Assembly (NCBI GenBank): GCA_002081555.1
Contig: MZNV01000407.1
Location: forward strand, 1-26,016
Direction of reading: 5' to 3'
DNA from: Protostelium mycophagum
Taxonomy: Eukaryota > Evosea > Variosea > Protosteliida > Protosteliaceae
DNA: 26,016 bases
Part shown: in pieces, positions 9,952 to 23,683 of the stretch
Position numbering within the stretch: position 1 is the stretch's first letter
Layout of the letters: each line of letters starts with the position of its first letter
Notes under the pieces: model-generated
Seen by the model: the letters and a program-made list of their open reading frames with translations, nothing else
Told to the model about the DNA's origin: nothing
Databases searched by the model: none
Made by a program: the position numbers and the translations under genes

Positions 9952-10484
9952 TTACTTCTTTGTGAGGGTTGAGGAGTTGTGTGAATCGTATTGAATCCTT
10001 CCGTACATATTCCCATCAACAGTGGTGTACCATGTCGAAAAATCTATCGGTATCAGAAAAGAAGGACCCGGTCACACAAGCAAACACCAACGGTCTTAGA
10101 AATGCTGATACTTACCTCCTGTTTGGCAATTGTGCAATAGCGAGCCCAAAAAATTAGCTTGATGAATGATTTGAGCCAGCTCGTTCTGTTCGAAATTCGG
10201 TGGTTGTGAAGGCGCCATGTCTTTTGGTACAGGTGGGGCAGTGCTCTTTTCATCTCGAAATACTGTCGCGGCGAAGTCCACAACCTGATGTTTGTAGCGT
10301 TTATCACGTGTGGCCACACAATCGCAGTAGTTCTTAACGCAATGATGACAAGGCCGTACTTCAATGGTCAGATCATTATCCTAGAATGTGGCTCACCATC
10401 ATCACAAGACAAGTGGCGCTCTCGGCACTGAACACATGAAGGCAACCTCCTCTTTGACTTTTTGCATGTATTGACCTCCCTCAT
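9952..10484 (-). CDS. Small Zn(II)2Cys6 DNA-binding protein (copy 2)
   Basis: Exons 10484-10397, 10358-10116 and 10043-9952 give 140 aa in closed phase. The cluster reads CVQCRERHLSCDDVRPCHHC then VKNYCDC, with the same six-Cys spacing as copy 1 and one extra Cys in the last loop. The first exon (88 nt), first intron (38 nt), intron position and phase are identical to copy 1, so the two are paralogues now lying tail to tail. Both continue RDKR[FY] after the cluster, then diverge. The middle is Pro-rich (STAPPVPKDMAPSQPPNF) and the end short and polar. No other domain is visible. A regulator role is inferred from the cluster alone. Confidence 0.83.
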
Positions 10485-10711
10485 GTTGCCTGGGGGCAAG
10501 AACGTGCGGATGCCAGAAATGAGTGCGTGGTAGAGACCAAGCTGCGCGGAGACGGTGTCCGGGAAATTCCAAACTGCCACAAAAGAAATGATCAACTAGA
10601 TTTTCTGCGTCTTCAGAAGGACGAGCTCTGGAATGTCAGTATTGGCACAATGAACTTTTCGATGATGTTTCTGTTGTTGAAGAATAAGTTGCAAAAGTCC
10701 CTCCGAAAGCT
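10485..10711. promoter_or_regulatory. Spacer: copine 3' flank and zinc-cluster copy 2 promoter
   Basis: About 230 bp lies between the copine poly(A) signal and the start of the next minus-strand gene. Open frames here have no support. I see no clear promoter motif. Confidence 0.35.
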
Positions 10712-10717
10712 TTTATT
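10712..10717 (-). terminator. Poly(A) signal of the copine gene
   Basis: AATAAA on the minus strand lies 14 nt downstream of the inferred copine stop at 10732. Confidence 0.65.
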
Positions 10718-10731
10718 CACAAAATAGGACC

Positions 10732-13700
10732 TCAGCTGTGGCTTGTTGTTCGACTCTGCAGACGTGAGGAACCACCCAATAATAAAGTACAAAATCACAT
10801 CTACAATTCGATCTACACTCACCAGGGAGGGGACCTTGGATATCCTGACGCTCTCTGTCATCTTTGGACTAGATTTAGAGTCACTCATTCTAGGGCTCAG
10901 CTGACCGTTCTCACTCATTCTAGGACTCGATTTAACATCTTGAGGCATGTTGGAGAGGATGTTGCTGAGCGACATAGAATGGGACAACCTCCTCTGTGAG
11001 AGATGAGTCGCGCATCTACAACGATGTAGTTACCTGTGTACAATTGGATTCCGCTCTGTCTCTGTATAGGGCTTCTGGCTTATGGATCGGCGCATTTGGT
11101 TTAAATCCTCGCCTTTTCATATAAGAAAGAAGCTGCCCTGGCATCTCTTCCAAAGTAGCTCTTGCCAGCCCTTCAAAATCTCCCACAAATCTGTCCATCC
11201 TCACAAACTGAAATTTCGTCGGAATTTCGTCGATTCTTCACGGAGAAAATATCGTGATTTGATTGTGATGTCGACGATGTTTACCTGTACGATATCTCTT
11301 GTACAGACCACCCCTGTCGACGAGACTAACGGGATGTAATCCCCGTCAAGTGTCTCCATTTCTGTGAATTTTTTATCACCAAGTCCGACGATCACGATGG
11401 ACAACGGTAGATCTTGAGACGCGATGATAGCGTCGACAGTCTGCTGTACATCGTTTATCCCTCCCTCTGTTATGATGAGCATGGTGTAGTATTTTTGGAC
11501 CTGTCATTTTCAGTCGAAAATTCAGAGAAATTTCGAGGAAATTCCCCACCTGCTGTGTGTTGTGACGGGAGGCAAGTGCAGCTGCACGCTCTATAACCTT
11601 GGAAAATTCACCAAAATTTCCGTGAAAAATCGAAGAAAATCTTAAAATAACTTTGACCCGACAGATGGGTCTGGTTCGGAAATTTCAATGAAAATTCGAT
11701 GAGATTTCACCCACCGGAGCGAAATCAGCTGGGGCCGCGTCGGTTAGTTTTGAAAAAGATTTTCGGTAGCAATCTACAATTCCTTCCATCCCGAAAACGG
11801 TAGGCTGTATGATGTCATAAAATATAACATATGACGTCATCATATTTGGTTTGTGACGTCATCACGTGCCAATTGCGGGAAATATTCATTTCAAATGAGA
11901 GAAAGAACATATGATTTCGGAGAAACTGATCTAATTTTAAATTTTACATAAAATCTTAAATAAAAGAAAACTCTTACATCACTCTCGTTTCCATTCAAAG
12001 CAAAACATTTCCCAGAACTCGGCCCCATTTTCCCGCCAAATCCGAAAACCTCCCTCGGTCAGTCGAAATTTCCTGAAATTTCACGGAAAACTCACCGCGT
12101 ACTGATTGTCCGAGTCGTAATCCATTAAAACACCCCCCACCACTTCGATTGCTTCTACATATTGGTCTTGAACCAAACTGTCATAATTTGACGTGTGGAA
12201 ATCCGCTCGGCTGAATCGTGTCAATTTACACGATTGTATATGGATGAATTTTGACATTCTACAACGATAAATGACTCACGATTTATGTGTGGAATAATCA
12301 ATTGCGACGATGAGGTCGAATTCACAACCTCCCTGGATGTATTCTATGAATCTAAATTTGTCAATCTACAACAACATTACAATCGTATCTACAATTTACA
12401 AGTGGAAAATGGTCTCAATGTGATTATAAACATTACCAATCTACAACGATGTAGAAAGATCATTGTGCAGCAGAGCTGCAGAAAACACTCGGAAAAATTA
12501 CATCCCAGAGAATGAGAAAAATGATCGGTGGAAGGAATCGAACCCACGTATTGCAGAGTGTCAGTTCGGCTTGTACCGCGATCGTACCAGAGTGAGAGGT
12601 CTTCTTTTTCGAAGAATTTGTCAGAGGAAAAGTGACACTTCGGTCCTTCACCAATAATTCATCCAAAGTTGTCTGAAATTATTATATTTTTATATTTTTT
12701 GTGGATTTTTTTCTGCTTTTATATTTTTTTGTTTGTTTTTTGGTAAGTTTTTCCTATTTTTATTTATTTTCGTGAATTCTTTCTGTTTTAGTGAATTTTT
12801 GTGAATTTTTTGTGGTGTTGTGGTCTTCTGAAAAATGGATCCGAAAATTCTGAGAAATTTCGGAGGAATTTCAAATACCTCGTAAGTACCGATCAATTCG
12901 TGTGCCTGGGCCCTGTTCCAGTCCCAAACTTGTAATTGTAGAGGCCTATCATTTTCTCCATTACAAATATTCTCCACGGTGGTCTCAAAGGGTCTCCACT
13001 GCGGGTCTAGAAATAGAATGAGCCATCTACAACGACGTATATTCTCATGACGCAAAAAAGTGAAATATGGCGGGAAATTCGAATTTTGAAATTCAAAAAC
13101 GAGCCGTTACCCAGAGTGTTTTTGATGACTTCTGTTCTGTACACCGGCACGTAGGGGCCTTCTTTCTCTTGATGTTTCCTGGCGATTACTACATAAGGAT
13201 CACTCTTCCCGAAGAAATCTTTCTTATCTAATTTTATTCCTTCCATCCTAAACCTGTTGTTGTTCATTTTTATATATTTTATTTTAATATTTTATTTTAT
13301 TAATATTTTTAATATTTTTTTTTTAGTATTACCCAGCGGACACGCATTTTTACACCTCACCAGTTGCCATGAGATACACGGTAACATCAACGTGTTACTC
13401 ACAGCAACAGAGTGGTAGTTACCGCAATTGTTTTTCATTGGCATATTATACAAATCCGTGTCCGCAGGTAATATATTTTTTTTAATATATATTTTTTCAA
13501 TATTTATTGATTTTTCAATTTTTTTAGTGTTGTGAATGTTTACTGCGATTTCACTTTGAGGGTAATTCTTCCGGTAAATACCGTGGATGTGTTCGGTAAG
13601 AATGTCAGGTGTACAAAGTACTTCAGAGCATGTCCCCCTTCATAGCGAAAAGAACGAAATTTCGTGGAAAACTCACTGTACAAGTTTTCCGTACTCTTTA

Positions 13701-14305
13701 GATTCTTCAGAGTTGATGATGATGAAACCCCGAGGTTGTGAAGATTTATCTGGGCGTCTAAAACGGTCAGGAATTTTCTCGCCAAAAGCATCCCACCTCA
13801 GAATGGCGCGAAAGATGCCAGCAGGTGAAGTCACAAGATCAGAAGCACGGCACTCCTGAAAGGTTCAACATAGTCTTGCATTTTGATTTCGATGATCATC
13901 GTCTATATACATACCACTTGGCCCATCAGATCTGTCTGGGTGTATTGTCCATCGGATGTGTTATAGACGGCGAATTTAAGAGGTTGGACTTCCTCGAATC
14001 GGTAATCGATTAGAAATGATTTTGCATATTGTGGATCGAGATTATTCCTATTAAGAATCAGAATCTCGAAAGATTATCGGATCATCCGTACTTGATGACC
14101 TCGGAACGTCCAATCTCTTTCCATTGTTTAGCTTGGTAAGAGTACAGAATCAGGATGGAGCTACTCTTCAGAATCAAATCCTTATTGACCAGAGCCCTAA
14201 ATCCCGTCACTTTCTTTCTGATTTCATCTCCTCTTACTCGCAACGGCAAAATAATTGTATGCGAGCTAATGGCGCGGATATGATGGACTTGATTCTCCGC
14301 CCCAT
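10732..14305 (-). CDS. Copine (C2A-C2B-vWA)
   Basis: Exons: 14305-14238, 14196-14092, 14047-13915, 13855-13677, 13247-13111, 13006-12879, 12672-12548, 12351-12280, 12210-12096, 12049-11978, 11804-11715, 11597-11550, 11500-11285, 11207-11034, 10993-10823, 10755-10732. All phases close, giving 618 aa; typical copines have 530-580. C2A (about 14-140) contains IDYRFEEVQPLKFAVY. C2B (about 155-290) contains KLDKKDFFGKSDPYVV and WDWNRAQAHELIG. The vWA domain (300-520) contains FIEYIQGGCEFDLIVAIDYS, DYDSDNQYAVFGFGGKMG and MLIITEGGINDVQQ. A Ser/Pro-rich tail repeats SPRMSE/SPRMSD/SPKMTE. Copines bind phospholipid, usually with calcium, at the plasma and endosomal membranes. Oddities: the C2A SDP calcium motif reads SSS, and the vWA metal-site residues are altered (see findings). 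Family assignment is very sure. Confidence 0.93.
12440..12455. repeat. Intron hairpin block TCTACAACGATGTAGA
   Basis: This is identical to the block at 5160-5175. It lies in copine intron 12352-12547, which also carries a second CTACAAC at 12366. Confidence 0.85.
13327..13473. mobile_element. Small MITE with TA flanks in a copine intron
   Basis: Terminal inverted repeats of about 20 bp, TTACCCAGCGGACACG at the left (from 13329) and CGTGTCCGCAGGTAA at the right (ending 13471), differ by one indel and two substitutions. Both ends are flanked by TA, as in Tc1/mariner-related MITEs. The interior has no coding capacity and further short inverted pairs (GTAACA/TGTTAC). It lies inside the 429-nt intron 13248-13676, the longest in the copine gene, between AT-rich flanks. 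It is a non-autonomous DNA transposon; no transposase is in the window. Confidence 0.7.
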
Positions 14306-14497
14306 ATCAGTAGAAGATGAAGAATGTCTGATTTGCATGTTGGTGTGGGGAACAAGTCGGTGACACCTAGTTTCCGTTTTCTTTCGTACAAAAAATGAGA
14401 TGTTGTCAAGGTGAGCCTTAAGAATGCGGTAAGCAATGAGTGCTACTACGTTCTCCGTATTAATACTAATTCATGTAATCTGTGCTTCCACAGCGAG

Positions 14498-14503
14498 TTT
14501 ATT
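14498..14503 (-). terminator. Possible poly(A) signal of the small gene at 14630
   Basis: AATAAA on the minus strand, about 127 nt beyond the inferred stop, lies in a region with no other coding signal (14306-14629), which also forms the copine upstream region. Confidence 0.4.
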
Positions 14504-14629
14504 TATGGAAGCACAATGTGGGTGCACAAATCTGCACCATCTTCATTGTTTCTGAGTTTTGAAGAGTAACGCTTGACACTTCGCACACAACTTCCAGACT
14601 AAACTTTGGCATCTAAATCCTTCTCAGCA

Positions 14630-15020
14630 TCACAACCAAACCTGATTGTGAATGTTGATCTTGCTGAGCGTCATTGTGGCATTACATCCACCGTTCTGAT
14701 TCCACTTAAATCATTTCTCATTGTTGATGCTATCAGCACAATGAATCTTGTCATGATTGTGATGCTGAGAAGGAGTTAGACGTACCTTGATGACTTTAAA
14801 ATCTGGATTGTCGACGTCTTCCCAAAGCAAATTGGAGTCTCCACTGTTGGTGAATGCGCGGAACGTTCCTTTGAGGCTGTTTTTGGCGCACAAGGACAGA
14901 TTACAACCGCTTGCAGCACGTCTGAAGACTGCTGGTGGCTGATGGCCCTCACGAGGACGAGAAATGAAGCTGTGCTATCCCAGCAGTAAAGTCTCTGTCA
15001 TGTGAGATGATGATATACAT
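14630..15020 (-). CDS. Small unrecognised protein, three exons
   Basis: Exons 15020-14953, 14921-14786 and 14704-14630 give 92 aa in closed phase; introns are 31 and 81 nt. The product starts MYIIISHDRDFTAG, continues GCNLSLCAKNSLKGTFRAF and NLLWEDVDNPDFKVIKWNQ, and ends SKINIHNQVWL. It has three or four Cys, no signal peptide and no membrane segment. It resembles a small beta-rich fold, but I know no family. Its start region is head-to-head with the DYRK gene, so the two may share a promoter or overlap. The 31-nt intron is the least certain part. Confidence 0.55.
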
Positions 15021-15049
15021 CTCAAATCGACGTTTTCTGAGATATGCAG

Positions 15050-17856
<2,807 letters not shown>

Positions 17857-18163
17857 TGGGGATTCGGCACATTTTTGTTTAAAGGAAGAGTGAACAGTCT
17901 TAAGGAACGAATAAAATTATTTTTTGTACTGTTTTGGTCTTTGCTAGGGAAGACCCCCCAGAATATTGGGGGTTGAAATGTTTTTTCTACAGGAAGAGGG
18001 GCTGTGAGTTGTGCACAAAGTGATGTTACGTGTATGCAGAAGACTTTTGAGAAGAAAGACCAGAGGGATATGACAATGTGCACTCTATTATAGATTCGAA
18101 CTCCGAAAACGTCGGCCTCACATCATCGATACATCAGCACGATCTACCTTCTCTGCATGCATG
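17857..18163. other. Convergent 3' gap with poly(A) signal and GC hairpin
   Basis: The kinase and the AFF-like gene end here tail to tail. AATAAA at 17910-17915 is the likely kinase poly(A) signal. A short hairpin, CCCCCA...TTGGGGG at 17955-17972, stands out and might mark 3' processing. The long minus-strand open frame across this gap and the last kinase exons has no support as a gene. Confidence 0.5.
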
Positions 18164-19840
18164 TCACGTGTTTTCTTCTTCTAAAGTGAGAAGGTCTTTT
18201 CTTGCATCTGTCATGAACTGATCGATGTCGAACAAACGACTCGGCTTCTGTCCTTCCGCAGGTTGGATGTGCTGCACATTCTCCATCAGATGGGATCAGG
18301 TCACGTGATGACCCACCTCGAAAAATTTGATCATGTCTCGAATATTCCGTGAAAATTCGGGGCGGGTCGACCCTCCTAAATTGGACTGGGGGGGACGAGG
18401 AGGCGAAAGCTCTGATGGTGTGAAAACTGAGGGTGTCGCCATTGGTGACGGACCCGGTATTCCTGTGCTGATGAGCCCATCTACAACGAGGAAATAAAAA
18501 AAGAAAAAACCTGGTGTGCCGATGGAAATTGAACCCCCGCCCGGTTTTGATAGATTACGAAGGTCCTCTTTAACTGCTTCAATTGCTCCAGACAGCATCA
18601 ACTTGCGCAGCAACACGACCGTGACGCATTCGTTGCTGGAATAATCTTAGAACTTTCATCGAACTATCTGAGAAATTTCACCATATGGCGAGGAGCTTGG
18701 GGTCTAAATTTGGCCTCTGCGATAATTGTGTGAAATAATTTTCAGTGTCGTGATAACGATCTGACGCCTTGTTGTATATCCTCGCCATCTTTTTCCTTCA
18801 ATCTACAACTCCATCTACAATGACGAAATCCCACCTCTAATTTCCTGGCGCTGGCCATAAACAATAAACCGGAAGAGATGTATAAGCTCATGGCGGCATT
18901 TTTGGATTCTTCTTTGTCTGCGGTCCTCTTTAACTGTCTTGCACTCTTCCACAGCTCATCAGACTCTCTCTGGGCTCTTCTTATCTCTTCACCCTTGTCC
19001 AATTCTTCCTTCTTTTTGATGGGAATTTCCTGGGAATCTCAGCGAAATTTCAAGATGTAGTGCGAGTTGTAGAAGCGAAAAATCTTCCACCTTGGTGTTG
19101 ATTTTAGATTTGGTGTTGTGGCCGTTCGCCTCCGGAGTTCTGTTGTCCTGAACGATTGGACTCGGAGTTTTCTGGCTGACATCCAGTCTCGTCTTCGTTG
19201 TAGATGTTTCTGTCTTACGCATGGGTGTCGTATTATTTTTATCTGGGGTCTCGACCCTCGGCCGCTTCGTAGGGAGGGGGCTGAGTGACCTTTGTCTGAT
19301 TTTCTTTAGAATTTACCAAGATGGTGTGACGTCATTTTTTAGATGAATGTAAGGATGACATTCATCATGTACAAAAAAATACCTTCGTTTCGTTGTAGAT
19401 GGAATATGTATAGGTGATATAACGTCAGGCAGGTCTGTGAGTTGCTCTATGTCCTTGTGCTTTTAGAGGAAAATTCTGTCTGATGATGGAGCACGACTAA
19501 CCTTGACTCTGAGCAGTGGCTTGAGAAGCCTCGGCGATGGAGGTCGTACTGAGCTACTCTTATGTTCTGTCGGCGCTGGTTCCTCTTCTGCTGGTTTTGG
19601 AGGTATTTTAGAAGGGCTCGGTGGAGCGAAATTGATGGCCTGCGGAGGACGCCATATGGATCTGGAGATATCGTGAGATGATTTCCATTCGATGCCGCCC
19701 TGATCGAAATAGAGGACAGCCCACCTATTTAATAGATCGAATTGAGGGGTGACACAGGTACCATACTCGTCGATGGGTCCTCTTTGAGTGTGAAGGCGAA
19801 TCGTGAGTTGTGCCGCATGGAGTTTCCTCTCGAGGTTCAT
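18164..19840 (-). CDS. AF4/FMR2 (AFF)-like protein, C-terminal homology domain
   Basis: Exons 19840-19502, 19459-19383, 19295-19091, 19029-18835, 18788-18682, 18635-18511, 18480-18317 and 18271-18164 give 439 aa in closed phase. Residues 1-205 are low-complexity, Pro/Ser/Thr- and Lys-rich with basic stretches (TKRPRVETP). Residues about 215-350 match the AFF C-terminal homology domain: ESDELWKSARQLKRTADKEE, SLYISSGLLFMASARKLE, RIYNKASDRYHDTENYF and KLLAICNECVTVVLLRKLML align with the helical dimer fold of AFF4/Lilliputian. The order, with a polar disordered half before it, is the same. The final part is Pro/Ser-rich and ends acidic. Animal AFF proteins scaffold the super elongation complex at RNA polymerase II, so a nuclear transcription role is inferred. 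The domain call is by recalled similarity. Confidence 0.75.
19342..19366. repeat. Intron hairpin, 9-bp stem
   Basis: GATGAATGT (19342-19350) and ACATTCATC (19358-19366) are exact complements around 7 bases, inside AFF-like intron 19296-19382. TGACGTCA lies just beside it at 19327-19334. Confidence 0.75.
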
Positions 19841-20225
19841 TTCTGTCTCTGCACCTCTCCCTGTGGTGTGGTCAGACGAGTGGCTCGTTAAGACTTTAGA
19901 GGTCTGTCATCACAATCCATATCGATAAAATCTTCGGACAACTTGTAGCCATCGAAGTCATCTCATGGGCGCACTCACTCATAAACGTCTCTCGTTGCCC
20001 TCTGTTTTCATTTAATCGATTCTGAACAACAGCCATCTCGGTTCTCCCAGACCAAGAACTTTTTATGGCCAAGAGAACCGTTCTTGACGTTCACTCCTTA
20101 ATAAATTTTCACTTGTAACTCTTCACTTCCCTTCAGAAAGGCAAGAGTGAATTCCACGCGCTTGATCCGAAATTTATTTCAAAGTTGTAGACGCACGTAA
20201 CTCTCAGAACACCATCATACAAATC
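19841..20225. promoter_or_regulatory. Bidirectional promoter region, AFF-like / FAM204A-like
   Basis: This 385-bp gap separates two divergent start codons. It holds a GTTGTAG motif at 20184-20190, about 36 nt before the plus-strand ATG, and no supported coding sequence. No TATA box is evident. Confidence 0.45.
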
Positions 20226-20903
20226 ATGTATAGCGCAGTGCCTCCACCAATTGAACATAATGAAGTAGAGAGTGACGGCACGAAAGATCAGGTGAAAGAT
20301 GAGAGGGGGAGTAGGATGAATGAATTGAAGAGGAAGATGGCCGAATTACGCGCCAAACGGAACGATATAGACAATCAACTGAGTAAATATTGTGAGGAGG
20401 CAAAAAAACAACCGAGAAAGAGAGGACCAAGAAAGAAATCAAAACCAGAAAGTTTGGACGAAGCTGTCCGTGGCGCGAAATTGTCAGATTTCATGAATGT
20501 GAACGCACATCTCAGAGACATACCAGAGAAAGTGAGCCAACTTGCTGATTTGTGAAATATTCTTTCTCATCCTTTGGATCTCTCAGACAAAGGACGAAAA
20601 TATATTTGTTGTACATCCTCGCACTGCCATTAAATGCAACATCAGATCCTGAACCTGGCATAGTCTGCAGAGGAAAAAGAAATCGACAAATTAATAGACA
20701 AAGGAGAGTGGGAGCTCGCAGAGATAATGAGCGACAAGCTGGCCGAGGATAACCACAATAAGAAGGTGGCGGAGGCCCACCAGGCCATGGAGTACTCACA
20801 AAAGAAGAAGGAAGAAGATGAGAGAAACACAAAGAAGAAACGTGCCAAGCTAAAGTGGGGTTTCGACAACAAGGAGAGATGGGAGTTGAAGGGAGCCATG
20901 TGA
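20226..20903 (+). CDS. FAM204A: FAM204A-like protein
   Basis: Exons 20226-20531 and 20664-20903 give 181 aa in phase. The N-terminus MYSAVPPPIEHNEVESD resembles the start of animal FAM204A. A highly charged coiled-coil stretch follows (NELKRKMAELRAKRNDIDNQ) and a basic patch (PRKRGPRKKSK). The second exon carries the family end: a helical EKEIDKLIDKGEWELAEIMS and the C-terminal LKWGFDNKERWELKGAM, close to the conserved KWGFEAKxRWExK ending of FAM204A. Function in this family is not established. The protein is likely nuclear given its basic character, which is inference. The intron (132 nt) lacks the palindromic blocks seen elsewhere. Confidence 0.78.
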
Positions 20904-20919
20904 GTTGGACGTCGCCCTG

Positions 20920-20925
20920 AATAAA
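20920..20925 (+). terminator. Poly(A) signal of the FAM204A-like gene
   Basis: AATAAA lies 17 nt after the stop codon. Confidence 0.6.
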
Positions 20926-21398
20926 TATTTATCAATGGGATCCTTGATGTTGGCCTTTGTCTATGTGGTCGTTTCAGAGGTGTCTGAGGAGAAGTTGGCT
21001 GCCCTGAACACTGGGGATGGATTTAAGCTGAGATTTAACATGTTTGTTCTGTCACTCTTTATTTATCAGCATGCAAAAGCAAAATCGACTTCAAAACTGA
21101 ACAAAATTAGCATTTCACCACTATTTTTATCTTCGTTTTGGTTGTGGAATTGATGAATCCATTTATTTAAGAATTCAGAGTTTATTTTGTTGGATCCTGT
21201 TTTTCTTTGTGTCACTTTGACCATGAAAACAACAGCCTCAAACTACGGGTTCAGGGTTCGATCCTCTTTGCTCATTGTTCATTTTTTTTTCGGAAAGACG
21301 AAAGTATTATTTGATAAGAAGTTCGAGACGAAAATTTAAATCTGTGTATTTATTCACAAAATGTCAGCATCTTCTCCAGTGGTGCAAAGAATCACCAT
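20926..21398. other. Convergent 3' gap
   Basis: This region lies between the FAM204A-like and ubiquitin-hydrolase gene ends. The plus frame 20990-21153 is open after a TTTCAG site but has no start and no junction that fits the upstream exon. The rest is AT-rich with a GGGTTCGATCC stretch that does not fold as a tRNA. I see no gene here. Confidence 0.4.
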
Positions 21399-22168
21399 TT
21401 AGGCGTTGCGACACACGGCCACCAGACTGAACTGTGCATCTCCTCCCGCCTTTTCCATGAATTTTCTGACCCCAAAATCCAACGCCTTCTGGCTCAAGGC
21501 ATCTTCATGCGGCAAGAGGACCCCTCTGTCTATCGGTCCGTTCCATCCACCTTCTAACTCCCACAGGTGATTGTCATCTCCTTTGGCAAATGTGATGAAG
21601 TGGAAACCACAAGGTGCCTCGGCGGGGGGTGGTGCGGTATCACCCATCTGAAATGATTTAATGATTTGTCTGTTGATGATGGAGGCACCTGAGCAGCAGC
21701 GGTATGAGCGGCCTCTAGAGCCTCAGAATTATAAATGAGGTCCGCTCTCTCGGCGGGATGCAGTGGTACCGCTGCTTTGAAGATCTTGTACACTTCAGAA
21801 TCGGGTGACACGTGTTCTCGTGCGCCACCATTAGCAAGTGTATGGAGGAGGGACATGAGCCCACAAGTGTTCCCTACTGTCTGACGAAACCAAAGGACTG
21901 GCTCATTTTCACCGGCCCCATCGTAAGCAGGTTCTTTGTCTCTGTCTGGAAATTCAGCATTACGTGCGACGTGCCAGACACTCGCAGGACAAATGAAAAT
22001 GAGAGCGTAGGCAGGACGTGGCAGTGTGTTTAAGTCTGATTCATCGAGGCCGAAGACATCATAAAAACCGAGAGTAGGAAGGACACCAAGTTGCTCTGCG
22101 AGTTTAGCCAGCACTTCTGGATTGTTCTCTGAAATGTTCAGATGCTGGATTATGTGTCCAAGATCCAC
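21399..22168 (-). CDS. Ubiquitin C-terminal hydrolase, UCHL1/L3 type (peptidase C12)
   Basis: Exons 22168-21689 and 21647-21399, joined across a 41-nt intron, give 242 aa; human UCHL3 has 230. The N-terminal ubiquitin-binding part includes FYDVFGLDESDLNTLPRPAY. The active-site segment FRQTVGNTCGLMSLLHTLAN carries the oxyanion Gln and nucleophile Cys; the His is in CGFHFITF. The acidic triad member normally sits in ELDG; here the motif is ELEG, so Asp is replaced by Glu. The crossover loop between Cys and His domains is of normal length, and the exon junction falls inside it. The enzyme releases small adducts from the ubiquitin C-terminus in the cytosol. It is divergent with Rab11 and may share a promoter. 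Family assignment is very sure; full activity is less so. Confidence 0.92.
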
Positions 22169-22407
22169 CTAATGGAACGAGCCTTTTTCTCTTCTCGGAT
22201 TTCGTTTGGTGCGCGGAAACTTCTTGCATGCTCTGTGGTGTTGCAAATTTCTGATCACTTTGGACAAAAACGTAAAAGTGTTCGGTGAAAGAATGGAACT
22301 TTTCTGCCCGATGGGCAAACCTTTTGTTATTTTCTTCCGTCTACAATTCAAATTGGAAGGTTGACCGAACACCAAATTTCCGCGGCTCGCCCACCGGTTT
22401 ACATAAC
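22169..22407. promoter_or_regulatory. Bidirectional promoter, ubiquitin hydrolase / Rab11
   Basis: The 239-bp gap between divergent ATGs contains an exact inverted pair, GTGTTCGGT (22278-22286) and ACCGAACAC (22364-22372), 77 bp apart. A TCTACAAT motif lies at 22340. The paired sites could be binding sites for one factor serving both genes. Confidence 0.5.
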
Positions 22408-23540
<1,133 letters not shown>

Positions 23541-23564
23541 TCTTTGGACGAATTCTGCCATGTA

Positions 23565-23570
23565 AATAAA
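23565..23570 (+). terminator. Poly(A) signal of Rab11
   Basis: AATAAA lies 24 nt after the stop codon. Confidence 0.6.
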
Positions 23571-23683
23571 CAGTTTGGCGATCATTGGAGCTTTCTGAGG
23601 GAATGTCATTGTATATAAAGGGTGACATTCCCCAGGGGTTAAGGAAGATGTTTTTCAGAAGATAACTCGCCAGACCAGACCAA

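Noticed and set aside
12020-12045. TTTTCCCGCC as an E2F-type site
   Set aside because: Here it is simply the complement of copine codons for FGFGGKM; other copies are in introns, not promoters.
12535-12605. tRNA-like sequence on the minus strand (GTGGGTTCGATTCC T-arm look-alike)
   Set aside because: It lies across a well-supported copine exon and its donor (12548/12547). The T-stem has a mismatch, and no matching 5' acceptor stem exists about 70 nt upstream.
13540-13670. Possible extra copine exon
   Set aside because: Skipping it joins C2A to C2B in the exact family spacing and in phase; no donor would lead on from it.
20905-21153. Open frame after the FAM204A-like gene
   Set aside because: No ATG start in a good position and no acceptor phase that fits the upstream exon; a poly(A) signal precedes it.
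21190-21285. GGGTTCGATCC as a possible tRNA
   Set aside because: No complementary acceptor stem or D-arm is found at the needed distance.
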